NCBI GenBank assembly: GCA_027036915.1
Contig: JALWCD010000124.1
Location: 1 to 9,445 of the forward strand
DNA: 9,445 nucleotides
Direction: 5' to 3'
From: Thermodesulfatator sp.
GTDB taxonomy: Bacteria; Desulfobacterota; Thermodesulfobacteria; Thermodesulfobacteriales; Thermodesulfobacteriaceae
Below, piece after piece: positions 1 to 7,101 of the stretch. The notes beneath the pieces were generated by a model. That model ran no database searches and was not told the origin of the DNA. It worked only from the letters and a program-made list of their open reading frames with translations. Made by a program: the position numbers and the translations under genes. The first letter of the stretch is position 1; each line of letters begins with the position of its first letter.

Positions 1-1382
1 AAATAGAGGTTCTTACCCGGCCAGAGATTCAGGGGCTGCGCGATTTCGGAAAGAAAGTCCGGGAATCCGGGTTCGGCCTGGAAGGTGTCTTCCTCGAAAT
101 GGAGTCTCGGGGCCGAGACGGCCTCCCCGGGCGGAAGCCCGAAGAAGGCCAGGTTGATCACCACCTGAAGGAGAGCCGAGCGGATTCGCTTGCTCCCGCC
201 CGACCCCAGAACGAAACGTTTCCCCGAGAGCTCAAGGAGGCTCGGGGCCATCATGGAAGGCACCCGTCTGCCGGCCGGATAGGAGAAGAAGCCCCGGGGA
301 TGAAGATCCTCCTCCCCCAGGATGTTGTTGAGGACCAGTCCGGCCTCCGGGAAGACGAGACCGGCCCCCTCTCCGAAGGTCAGGGTTATTCCGCAGAGGT
401 TCCCCTCCTCATCGGCCACGCTGAGATGGGTGGTCCCCGCGGAGGCTCCCCTAAGCCAGCGAAAGACCCCTTCGGGATGCATCAGGAGCTCGTTTCGGAG
501 ACCGGCCTGAAACCTAAGGGCCGCGGAAAGGGCCCGGAGATGGTTTTTCCCGAAATATTCTCCGCCTCCGAAACGTTCCTCAAAGAATTTGAGGGCCAGA
601 ACCACCAGGCTCCCTCCGAAGGAGGGCGGAGGATTGGTCAGAAATACCCCCCGGGAAAAACAGTATTTCAGGGGCCGTCGGCGATAAACGTGGTAAAAGG
701 AGAGATCCTCTACGGTGAGAAGACCTCCGCGAGCCCGAACAAAATTTGCGAGTCTACGGGCCATCTCTCCCTGGTAGAGGTCCCGGACGGCCCGGGGAAA
801 CTCCTCCAGAAAGTCCGCCAGGGCCGGATTTCGGAGCCTGGTTCCCGGAACAGGGGGCTTTCCCCGGGGGTAGAAAAGTTTTTCCGCCTCCGGATCCCGA
901 CGGAAGATGGGCTCAAGGATCCCGAAACAGGTGGCCTGCAGCTCGTCGACCTCGAAACCTTCCCGGGCCAGACGCACGGCAGGCGCAACCACCTCGGACC
1001 AGGGAAGACGGCCCAGGTCCTCCTTGAGGGTCTTCAGTCCCAGGAGAGTCCCGGGCACGGCCACCGAGGCGGCCCCCACAAAAAAATCCTGGCTGGAGGA
1101 GGTGAAGTGCAGGGTCACCTTCTTGAAATCGGGCCGTTCAGGGAAGGCCTCCTGTCCCAGCCCCGGGACGTTCACGAAAAAATCGTAGATCAGGGGCTTG
1201 CGGCTCGGACCCCGGTAGGCCACGGCGTAACCGCCTCCGGCGAGCCCCGTGAGTCCGGATTCCGCCACCCCGGCCGCCAGAGCCGCGGCCACCGCGGCGT
1301 CGAAGGCGTTACCCCCGGCCCGGAGGACCTCCACCGCGGCGGAGGCCGTATAGACGTTCCCACAGGCCACCACCCCTCTCAC
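1..1382 (-). CDS. Gamma-glutamyltransferase-family Ntn-hydrolase, 3' end cut by window edge
   Basis: This is a member of the gamma-glutamyltranspeptidase family (N-terminal-nucleophile hydrolases that cleave themselves into two subunits). It starts at GTG 1382-1380, which overlaps the TGA of the upstream ligase gene (GTGA), with AGGGGGAG at 1398-1391 and an 8-nt spacer. About 460 residues are visible; the C-terminus lies outside the window. The N-terminus enters the fold at once (MRGVVACGNVYTASAAVEVL, then AGGNAFDAAVAAAL and GLAGGGYAV), so there is no signal peptide and a cytoplasmic location is likely. PPPSFGG lies at residues 251-257. The autoprocessing site is GTTHLSV, with predicted nucleophile Thr317. 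VLNNILGEEDL (350-360) and a later GSGG motif are also present. By-eye alignment to E. coli GGT shows Phe69 at the substrate-binding Arg114 position, and Gly, Glu and Met at the Asn411, Asp433 and Ser463 positions. It therefore appears to belong to a non-classical subfamily, and true transfer of gamma-glutamyl groups from glutathione is uncertain. Family assignment is firm; substrate is unknown. Confidence 0.9.
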   Translation of the reverse strand, partial: MRGVVACGNVYTASAAVEVLRAGGNAFDAAVAAALAAGVAESGLTGLAGGGYAVAYRGPSRKPLIYDFFVNVPGLGQEAFPERPDFKKVTLHFTSSSQDFFVGAASVAVPGTLLGLKTLKEDLGRLPWSEVVAPAVRLAREGFEVDELQATCFGILEPIFRRDPEAEKLFYPRGKPPVPGTRLRNPALADFLEEFPRAVRDLYQGEMARRLANFVRARGGLLTVEDLSFYHVYRRRPLKYCFSRGVFLTNPPPSFGGSLVVLALKFFEERFGGGEYFGKNHLRALSAALRFQAGLRNELLMHPEGVFRWLRGASAGTTHLSVADEEGNLCGITLTFGEGAGLVFPEAGLVLNNILGEEDLHPRGFFSYPAGRRVPSMMAPSLLELSGKRFVLGSGGSKRIRSALLQVVINLAFFGLPPGEAVSAPRLHFEEDTFQAEPGFPDFLSEIAQPLNLWPGKNLY

Positions 1383-2485
1383 GACCAGAACTCCCCCTGA
1401 AGGCTGGAGATGACATCCCGGAAATCCTGACTCTCAAGATAAAGATTTACCTGACGGTGCGCACTGGTGCCTTCCTCCGCCACCCTCTCCAGGGGCAGGA
1501 CGTAGTGACGCTCCCCGGTCTCCTCAAAACCTCCGGCGCACCGGAAAAGAAACTCTCTAAAGATCTCCCGGAAGGTGTTGCGTCGGCCGGTTACGGGATC
1601 CACGAAGAAACCGGCCAGACCATGACGGGCGGCCTGCCACTTGTTGTAACGGAGAACCTCCATGGGAACCTCAGGAGGTTCCTCCCTCTCGGAGAGCACG
1701 GTTACAGCCCAGGCCCGGGCCAGGGCCGCCACCGCCAGAATTTCGGAGAATCGGCCCGGAAGATCGCAGACTCGAAGCTCGAGGGTCCCGAAAAGGGGAT
1801 GCGGCCTCACATCCCACCAGAGATCCCGGGGCTGAAGGATGATCCGCTGTGCAAGCAACAATTCCACCAGGGCCTCGAACTCCCGATAGCTCTTGAAGTC
1901 CCTGGGATAACCCGCCAGCGGCAGGGCCTCAAAGAGTTTGCTTCGATAGGAATAAAAACCCGTAAACTCCCCCTCATAGAAGGGAGAGGAGGTGGTAAAG
2001 GCCAGAAAAAGCGGGGTGTAGAGCCTGAACCACCGGTAGGCCAGAAGACAATCCTCCGGTGAGGGCATACCCAGGTGGATGTGGAGCCCCTGAGAGATAA
2101 AACGTCGCCCCACGATCTGGAGTTCCTCCCGCAGGGCCTCGTACCGGGGGTCCTCCCAGACCTTCTGCTCCGAGGCCCGGGAGAAGGGATGAAGACTTGC
2201 GGCGTAAAGCCGGAAACCCTTCTCTTCGGCTATTTGCCAGAGTTTTCCCAAGGCTTCCCTCAACCATTTTTCAGCCTCAGCCACCGAAGCACAGACCGGG
2301 GTGACCAGCTCGATCATGGAACGGATGAATTCCGGCTTCACGAAATCCCTGAGCTCCGGTTCCCTCAGGGCCCGGTTCAAAATGACCGGTCCTCCTGGAG
2401 CCAGGGAGAGATCCCCGGGACGAAGGACCTGTAGTTCTATCTCTATTCCCAGGGTAAAGGGCGGGCTTTCCTTGAAGGGTAGCAT
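1379..2485 (-). CDS. GCS2-family carboxylate-amine ligase (YbdK-like glutamate-cysteine ligase type)
   Basis: A 368-residue protein of the GCS2 family, which joins a carboxylate, classically the gamma-carboxylate of glutamate, to an amine using ATP. E. coli YbdK is the best-known member and has weak glutamate-cysteine ligase activity. Visible signatures are TLGIEIELQ (residues 11-19, acidic metal/ATP-binding strand), RSMIELVTPVC (55-65), GLHIHLGM (133-140), SSPF (166-169), FGTLELRVCDLPG (232-244) and NKWQAARHGL (281-290). The length matches the family. No signal peptide or membrane segment is seen, so it is cytoplasmic. ATG 2485-2483 is preceded by GGAGGG with a 6-nt spacer and lies 2 nt after the amidohydrolase stop. 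Its TGA overlaps the start of the GGT-family gene. No glutathione synthetase is seen nearby, so glutathione synthesis cannot be inferred. The real acceptor amine is unknown; the family call is secure. Confidence 0.88.
   Translation of the reverse strand: MLPFKESPPFTLGIEIELQVLRPGDLSLAPGGPVILNRALREPELRDFVKPEFIRSMIELVTPVCASVAEAEKWLREALGKLWQIAEEKGFRLYAASLHPFSRASEQKVWEDPRYEALREELQIVGRRFISQGLHIHLGMPSPEDCLLAYRWFRLYTPLFLAFTTSSPFYEGEFTGFYSYRSKLFEALPLAGYPRDFKSYREFEALVELLLAQRIILQPRDLWWDVRPHPLFGTLELRVCDLPGRFSEILAVAALARAWAVTVLSEREEPPEVPMEVLRYNKWQAARHGLAGFFVDPVTGRRNTFREIFREFLFRCAGGFEETGERHYVLPLERVAEEGTSAHRQVNLYLESQDFRDVISSLQGEFWS
1391..1398 (-). promoter_or_regulatory. Ribosome binding site of the GGT-family gene
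   Basis: AGGGGGAG lies 8 nt before GTG 1382-1380, inside the end of the upstream ligase gene. It supports the GTG start, which lacks an ATG alternative at a sensible position and overlaps the preceding stop codon, indicating translational coupling. Confidence 0.6.
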
Positions 2486-2487
2486 CC

Positions 2488-3639
2488 CTATCCCTCCAGT
2501 GCCAGACGGGCGACCTCGAAAAAGAACCTGGCCCCCAAAGGGAGCACCCTTTCGTCGAAATCGAAACCCGGACTGTGGGCCGGGATATGTTCCCGACCGG
2601 CCTTCATGGCTCCAAACCGCACGAAACAGCCGGGCACGTGTTCAAGATAAAAGGAAAAATCCTCCCCTCCAAGACTGGGATGCGGCATGCGCCGGACCCC
2701 GGCCTCCCCCACCACCCTGCGGGCCGCCTCTCGGGCCACCTCGGTCTCCCGGGGGCTATTGATCACCGGAGGATAACCCTCGATGATCTCCAGTTGTCCG
2801 GAAATACGATGAAGTTCCTCAAGCCCCCTCACTATCCGACGCAGCCCCTGATGTATCTTTTTCCGGATCTCGGAATGCGTGGCCCGAATGGTGCCCTCCA
2901 GGAAGGCCTCCTCCGCGATGACGTTGTGGGCGGTTCCGGCCTGGAATCGTCCCACGGTCACCACCGTGGGATAGGCCGGATGAATCTCTCTGGAGACCAG
3001 GGTCTGGATGGCGGTCACCAGAAAGGCTCCGGCCACCACGGCGTCCACGGCCTCCTGAGGCCAGGCGGCGTGTCCTCCCCGGCCCCGGAGACGGATCACA
3101 AAGCGGTCGGTATAGGCACAGATCAAACCCTCGTTGATGGCAATCTCTCCCACCCGATAGTGGCGATCGATGTGCCCCCCGAAAATGGCCGAGACCCCCT
3201 CCAGGGCCCCGGCCTCGATCATGGCCCGGGCGCCACCGCCGATTTCCTCGGCGGGCTGAAAGATGAGGCGCACCCCGCCCTTAACAGGCGGATCCTTCCG
3301 GAGAAGGGCCGCGGCCCCGAGCAACATGGCCACATGACCGTCATGCCCGCAGGCGTGCATCACTCCGGGCACCAGGGAGGCAAAGGGCAGACCGGTTTCC
3401 TCGGTGATAGGCAGGGCGTCCATGTCTGCCCTAAGGGCCACCCAGGGCGGCCCCGCCCCGAGATCACAGAGGACCCCGGTTCCGGCTACCCTGCGGGAGG
3501 AAAGTCCGAGCTCGGAGAGCTTTTTCTGAATGAAATCGGCGGTCCGTTCCTCCTGGAAGGCCAGTTCCGGGAACCTGTGGATATGTCGCCGGATGGCCAC
3601 CAGCCATCTGAAAAATTCCTCCCCTTCGGGCCCGGACAT
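2488..3639 (-). CDS. M20-family metal-dependent amidohydrolase (M20D, hippurate/IAA-amino acid hydrolase type)
   Basis: A 383-residue cytoplasmic amidohydrolase of peptidase family M20D. These enzymes use two metal ions to hydrolyse N-acyl amino acids or related amides; relatives include N-acyl-amino acid amidohydrolases and N-acetyl-diaminopimelate deacetylase. The order of motifs is typical: RRHIHRFPELAFQEE (17-31), ALRADMDALPI (68-78), HACGHDGH (95-102), FQPAEE (127-132), RGRGGHAAWP (185-194, start of the lid domain), GGEDFSFY (324-331) and HIPAHSPGFDFDE (351-363). Predicted metal ligands are Cys97, His99, Glu132, His156 and His355, with Glu131 as catalytic base. The usual H-x-W-P after the fourth ligand is replaced by HIDRHYRVG, suggesting a subfamily variant. 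ATG 3639-3637 lies 6 nt after the pilQ stop; the nearest GGAG is about 14 nt upstream, so initiation may rely on coupling to pilQ. Substrate cannot be read from the sequence. Confidence 0.9.
   Translation of the reverse strand: MSGPEGEEFFRWLVAIRRHIHRFPELAFQEERTADFIQKKLSELGLSSRRVAGTGVLCDLGAGPPWVALRADMDALPITEETGLPFASLVPGVMHACGHDGHVAMLLGAAALLRKDPPVKGGVRLIFQPAEEIGGGARAMIEAGALEGVSAIFGGHIDRHYRVGEIAINEGLICAYTDRFVIRLRGRGGHAAWPQEAVDAVVAGAFLVTAIQTLVSREIHPAYPTVVTVGRFQAGTAHNVIAEEAFLEGTIRATHSEIRKKIHQGLRRIVRGLEELHRISGQLEIIEGYPPVINSPRETEVAREAARRVVGEAGVRRMPHPSLGGEDFSFYLEHVPGCFVRFGAMKAGREHIPAHSPGFDFDERVLPLGARFFFEVARLALEG
2492..2497 (-). promoter_or_regulatory. Ribosome binding site of the GCS2-type ligase
   Basis: GGAGGG, followed by the 6-nt spacer ATAGGG, precedes ATG 2485-2483. 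The site is embedded in the last codons of the amidohydrolase gene, whose TAG is at 2490-2488, so the two genes are probably translated in a coupled way. Confidence 0.7.
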
Positions 3640-3645
3640 ATATCT

Positions 3646-5433
3646 TTAGTATACTCCCGTTATATCCACCGAGACAATGCGGGGCGTGATAAAAACGATG
3701 AGTTCGTTTTTGGAAAAAGCTCGCTGACGGTTTTTGAAAAGCTCCCCGGCCCCCGGCACCCTGGAAAGACCGGGTACCCTGTCGCTGGATTTGGAGAGAT
3801 TGCGCTCTATGATGCCCCCGATCACCACAGTATCCCCATTCTGCACGATGACCCGGGTCTTGGCGTAACGGGTAACGATAGAGGGCACGCCGTTGACCTG
3901 ACGTCCGAAGTCCGGAGCGTTTTTCTCGATCTCCAGTTCCAGGGTGATACGATTGTCCGGCGTAACATGCGGGACCACCTTGAGACGCAGGGCCGCATCC
4001 ACGAATTCAGTGGAAATACCGTCCTGGGTCTGACGCAGATAAGGAATACGGAACCCCTGTTTGATCTCGGCTTCCTGATGATCTTCCGTAATTACCCGCG
4101 GAGAGGAAATAATCCTGGCCACCCCTTCGCTCTCCAGCGCCGAGAGCTGGACATCCAGGAAGAGGGCCGATTCGTGGCTCACATGACCGAAAGTAAAACC
4201 CAGACGGGAGGTTCCGGCCACACCTAGATCCACAATGGCTCCGGGATCTATCCCGATATTAACCGTGCCGGGCTGTATCCCGGTAACCTGGGGCGCGCTG
4301 AGATCGCTGTCCAAACCCAAGTTGGTCTGAGGAGATACCCCGGTAAAGGTATGCTGACTCAGGCGCCATCCGGCTCCCGCCCAGCGGATGCCGAGCTTAT
4401 GTTCGTAATTGTCCTGAATTTCCACGATGCGGGCTTCGATCAAAACCTGTTTGGTGGGCTGGTCTATTCGTTCTATCAATTCCCGGGCTTCCCGAATCAC
4501 CTTGGGCACATCTTTAAGGATCACCTGATTGGTTCGTTCTTCGTAGGTTACCTCCCCTCGATCGGAAAGAATCTTCTTTATCTGCTCGGCCACATCCTGA
4601 GCCTTGGCATAATTAATCTGGAAGTAAACCGTCTCCAGAGGGGCCACATCCTCTTCCCGGGCCTGCTCCTCTTTGATCTCCCGAATCCTGCGGGCCTGTT
4701 CCCTTAACTCTTCCAGAGGGGCCACCCTTACGATATTGCCCACCCGTATCATCCCCAGCCCCTTGCTGGCCAGAACAATATCCAGGACCTGATCCCAGGG
4801 CACGTTCTCCAGCCTAAGGGTCACCTTTCCCTTCACGCTATCGCTGGCCACCACGTTAAAGCCTCCCACCTTGGCCAGCAGCCTCAGGACCGCATGAATA
4901 TCCGCATTCTGAAAATCTACCGAAATAGGAGTTCCGGTATATCTGGCCCTGGTCAAGGGAACCTCGATGGGAGACTCCTCCAGGGGGGGCAGGGAGATCT
5001 TCTGATACCATTCATGGGTTACCTTTCCGACCTTTTTGGCCTTTTTAGAAGATTTGCCCGGACTTCCTTCAAGAAGGGTGAGAATAAGTCCGTTTTTCTC
5101 CGGGCGAACCTTATAGAACACGGGCTTTTCCGTAAACAGTTCCACTCTCAGGCCGTTTTCTTCGGCCGCGATATCGATACTTTTAATGATGCTCTTGCGA
5201 AGGCTTTTGATCCAGTCGGTATTGGCGATCCTGGTCTCCTGAAATCTGAGGATCACCCCCCTTTTCCCTTCTCTCCCCGAGACTTTATAAGGAGGCAGGC
5301 GGTCGAAAGAAAAGATGACACTTACGCCCTTCAAAAAAGGAGAAATTTCCACCTTCTCCAGGAGGTGATAGGCCGCCCAGGCTGGACTTAAAAATATACT
5401 CAAAAAGATCAAACAAAATCTAAGGAGTTTCAT
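3646..5433 (-). CDS. pilQ: Type IV pilus secretin PilQ
   Basis: A 595-residue outer-membrane secretin that forms the gated multimeric pore through which the type IV pilus passes. It begins with a signal peptide (MKLLRF, hydrophobic core, cleavage likely after SPAWA at about residue 20). Next come a single AMIN domain (about 22-122, binds peptidoglycan in relatives), a lysine/serine-rich linker, an STN/N0 domain (about 168-238, TPISVDFQNADIHAVL), an N1 domain (about 266-325) and the secretin barrel domain (about 330-586). The barrel shows IISSPRVIT (441-449), VVIGGIIE (536-543), VPGLSRVPGAGELFKN (553-568) and ELIVFITPRIV (577-587). The start at ATG 5433-5431 has an excellent GGAGG with 6-nt spacer and overlaps the end of pilP by 14 nt. 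Length is at the short end for PilQ because there is only one AMIN domain. It closes the conserved pilMNOPQ order, and the amidohydrolase follows after 6 nt. Confidence 0.96.
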   Translation of the reverse strand: MKLLRFCLIFLSIFLSPAWAAYHLLEKVEISPFLKGVSVIFSFDRLPPYKVSGREGKRGVILRFQETRIANTDWIKSLRKSIIKSIDIAAEENGLRVELFTEKPVFYKVRPEKNGLILTLLEGSPGKSSKKAKKVGKVTHEWYQKISLPPLEESPIEVPLTRARYTGTPISVDFQNADIHAVLRLLAKVGGFNVVASDSVKGKVTLRLENVPWDQVLDIVLASKGLGMIRVGNIVRVAPLEELREQARRIREIKEEQAREEDVAPLETVYFQINYAKAQDVAEQIKKILSDRGEVTYEERTNQVILKDVPKVIREARELIERIDQPTKQVLIEARIVEIQDNYEHKLGIRWAGAGWRLSQHTFTGVSPQTNLGLDSDLSAPQVTGIQPGTVNIGIDPGAIVDLGVAGTSRLGFTFGHVSHESALFLDVQLSALESEGVARIISSPRVITEDHQEAEIKQGFRIPYLRQTQDGISTEFVDAALRLKVVPHVTPDNRITLELEIEKNAPDFGRQVNGVPSIVTRYAKTRVIVQNGDTVVIGGIIERNLSKSSDRVPGLSRVPGAGELFKNRQRAFSKNELIVFITPRIVSVDITGVY

Positions 5434-5941
5434 AAGTTTCCTCCGTGGGTCTCAAAGATATTTTTACTTCTCGAACCCTCTCCTGGCCTAAAAAATCAAT
5501 TATCTTTTCCTTAACTAAAATGTAGTCCTGACCGATTTTGGCAATGTATCCTCCGTTAGACCCGATACGGGTTCCTTCCGAAACAAAATATCCTTTACCC
5601 GAGGGATCTTCAATCAGAGCCCATTTTCTGGAACCTTTTCTAACAATTCCGGTAAGCTTAAGTTCCTTAAGGCTCCATCTCTCCAGGGGAGACAAAGGCC
5701 TAAAGGAAGTTCGGGAGACCTTTCTTTCCTTAAAGAAAGGCTCAAAAGGACTCGGATAGCCCTGTAAACGCGTATGGTAAGTTTCAGTCGCAAGTATCTT
5801 TTCCCAGTTCATCAATTCCTTATCCTGGACAACCAATTTTTCTTTCAAAGAGGTCTTCCTAATAACAGGCTTAGACTCCTCTTTTTTACAACCTCCGAGC
5901 ATCAGACTCACAATGAATGCGACAAAAAACCACTTTTTCAT
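5420..5941 (-). CDS. pilP: Type IV pilus assembly lipoprotein PilP
   Basis: A 173-residue inner-membrane lipoprotein that links the PilN/PilO dimer to the periplasmic N-domains of the secretin PilQ. The N-terminus is a lipoprotein signal peptide with lipobox LGGC, so Cys18 is the predicted lipidated residue. A flexible, charged stretch follows, then the family's PF-x-PF-like motif (SPFEPFF, 64-70) and the C-terminal beta-sandwich domain starting at LSPLERWSLKELKLTGIV (83-100). That domain continues through ALIEDPSGKGYFV and ends near LRPTEE. ATG 5941-5939 overlaps the TGA of pilO as ATGA; only a weak AGGA lies about 10 nt upstream, so coupled translation is likely. Base composition (about 40-43% GC in sampled lines) is between that of pilM-O and pilQ. 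Confidence 0.93.
   Translation of the reverse strand: MKKWFFVAFIVSLMLGGCKKEESKPVIRKTSLKEKLVVQDKELMNWEKILATETYHTRLQGYPSPFEPFFKERKVSRTSFRPLSPLERWSLKELKLTGIVRKGSRKWALIEDPSGKGYFVSEGTRIGSNGGYIAKIGQDYILVKEKIIDFLGQERVREVKISLRPTEETYETP
5440..5444 (-). promoter_or_regulatory. Ribosome binding site of pilQ
   Basis: GGAGG with the 6-nt spacer AAACTT before ATG 5433-5431. It lies inside the end of pilP and fixes the pilQ start despite the 14-nt gene overlap. Confidence 0.75.
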
Positions 5942-6558
5942 CGCTTTTTAGTCCTCTGGGAAATGGCTTTTCCGGTATATCTAAAGGTATGAAAAACGCA
6001 CTTCGCAGAAAGAGAAAATTTTCCATCAGGATTCTCTTTCATTTGTACATTCATGGAGTTTAGCGTAATAATTCGAGGAAGATGTTCCACTTTTTCCAGA
6101 AAAAGCACCAGCTGGCCGAAAGTTCCGATCAATTCAATATTGAAGGGGATAATGTTATAATAATTCTGAACGATTTCTTGACGGGGAGTAAAAGAAACAA
6201 CCTCCAGACCGGACTGTTTAGCTTTTTCTGAAACCTTACTTAAAAGTTCCGGAATTTCTTTTTCATTAGGCAGAGTATAAACCAGTTTTTTAAAGAAAAT
6301 TTTGCGCCTCGCTAACTTTGCCTCAAGAACCGGTTTTTGCTTGACCAATTTTTGATATTTTGCAATTTCCTTCTTTAACTGTAAGATATCTTTGGATAAT
6401 TTTTCTATTTTATAATAAGAAGGTCTCAAATACCAGTAAGTATAGAGAAATAAAGGCAAAAACAAGCTCAAAATTGCCAACATAACTCGTTGCCTGAAAC
6501 TTAGAGGCTCTATCTGACTGACAAACCATATTTTAATTTTGTTTAAAATTTTAAACAT
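5938..6558 (-). CDS. pilO: Type IV pilus inner-membrane protein PilO
   Basis: A 206-residue bitopic inner-membrane protein that pairs with PilN in the pilus alignment subcomplex. It has a short basic cytoplasmic N-terminus, one membrane segment (about residues 25-44, MLAILSLFLPLFLYTYWYL region), a lysine/glutamate-rich coiled coil (about 48-90) and a periplasmic ferredoxin-like domain. Typical PilO features in that domain are LPNEKEIPELLSKVSEKAKQ, PFNIELIGTFGQLVLFLEKV and LPRIITL. The start at ATG 6558-6556 lies 9 nt after the pilN stop and has AGGA about 8 nt upstream. Its stop overlaps pilP as ATGA. The gene is AT-rich compared with pilQ and the enzyme genes downstream. The protein is recognised mainly from its architecture and its position between pilN and pilP. 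Confidence 0.92.
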   Translation of the reverse strand: MFKILNKIKIWFVSQIEPLSFRQRVMLAILSLFLPLFLYTYWYLRPSYYKIEKLSKDILQLKKEIAKYQKLVKQKPVLEAKLARRKIFFKKLVYTLPNEKEIPELLSKVSEKAKQSGLEVVSFTPRQEIVQNYYNIIPFNIELIGTFGQLVLFLEKVEHLPRIITLNSMNVQMKENPDGKFSLSAKCVFHTFRYTGKAISQRTKKR

Positions 6559-6567
6559 TATTTTATC

Positions 6568-7101
6568 CTAGAACTCCAGGTTGATTTTAAATTCTATCAA
6601 ATTGTAACCCTTTATTTTTTTCTGCTTGTTATACAACAAATCGGTGCGTTTAAATATGAATCTTTTTTCAACTCTTTTTATAAAAATGTCCACATTTTCA
6701 TAATTCATAGCAAAACCAGAAAGGGTAGCTTTTTTGTTATACAAAGAAAAGTTCACCAGATACATTCGCCCTAAAGGCACAGAAAGAAGCACCTCGTCAA
6801 AAACCCTTAAAAGATGTCCGCGCTTCTTTTTAAGATCAATAATAGTCTGAATGCGATTCCGGAGTTCCAGATCCTCTTTTTTAAGAGCTTCTAGTTTTTT
6901 CATTAAAACAATGTAGCGAGACTTTTCCTTTTCTAAAGCCAGCTTCTCTTTATTTCTTTGAGCAATTTCCTTTTGAATCCAGAAAAAAGAAGACAAAACA
7001 AATAAAACCGAAAGAAAAACAAAAAAAATATAAACCTTAAACCAATCAAGTCTAAATTTTCTTTCCTTTTCTTTTTCTCGAACAAAGTTGATTTTTATCA
7101 T
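6568..7101 (-). CDS. pilN: Type IV pilus inner-membrane protein PilN
   Basis: A 177-residue bitopic inner-membrane protein, partner of PilO and of cytoplasmic PilM. It has a short cytoplasmic tail (1-22), one membrane segment (about 23-42, aromatic- and valine-rich), a strongly charged coiled coil (about 43-90) and a small periplasmic domain containing SVPLGRMYLVNFSL and KKATLSGFAMNYENVDIFIKRV, as expected for PilN. The N-terminal motif that binds PilM, normally INLLP, reads here as IKINFVRE: the Ile-Asn is kept but Leu-Leu-Pro is lost. ATG 7101-7099 overlaps the pilM stop as ATGA, and no strong Shine-Dalgarno is present. The gene is very AT-rich (28% GC in one sampled line) and lysine-rich. 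Identity rests on topology, the pilM neighbour and operon order, all of which agree. Confidence 0.9.
   Translation of the reverse strand: MIKINFVREKEKERKFRLDWFKVYIFFVFLSVLFVLSSFFWIQKEIAQRNKEKLALEKEKSRYIVLMKKLEALKKEDLELRNRIQTIIDLKKKRGHLLRVFDEVLLSVPLGRMYLVNFSLYNKKATLSGFAMNYENVDIFIKRVEKRFIFKRTDLLYNKQKKIKGYNLIEFKINLEF

Noticed and set aside
99..1400. Long plus-strand open frame of 433 codons
   Set aside because: It lies wholly antisense to the GGT-family gene, has low-complexity Gly/Pro/Arg/His-rich translation, no recognisable domain and no ribosome site. GC-rich codon bias explains the lack of stops.
1457..2762. Several plus-strand frames opposite the GCS2-type ligase
   Set aside because: All are antisense to clearly conserved coding sequence and carry no motifs of their own.
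1..3639. A complete glutathione or gamma-glutamyl cycle
   Set aside because: No glutathione synthetase, cyclotransferase or oxoprolinase is present, and the GGT-like protein lacks classical substrate-binding residues.
2575..4227. Long plus-strand open frame of 550 codons
   Set aside because: It spans the antisense of most of the amidohydrolase and part of pilQ, crosses a real gene junction and shows no protein family features.
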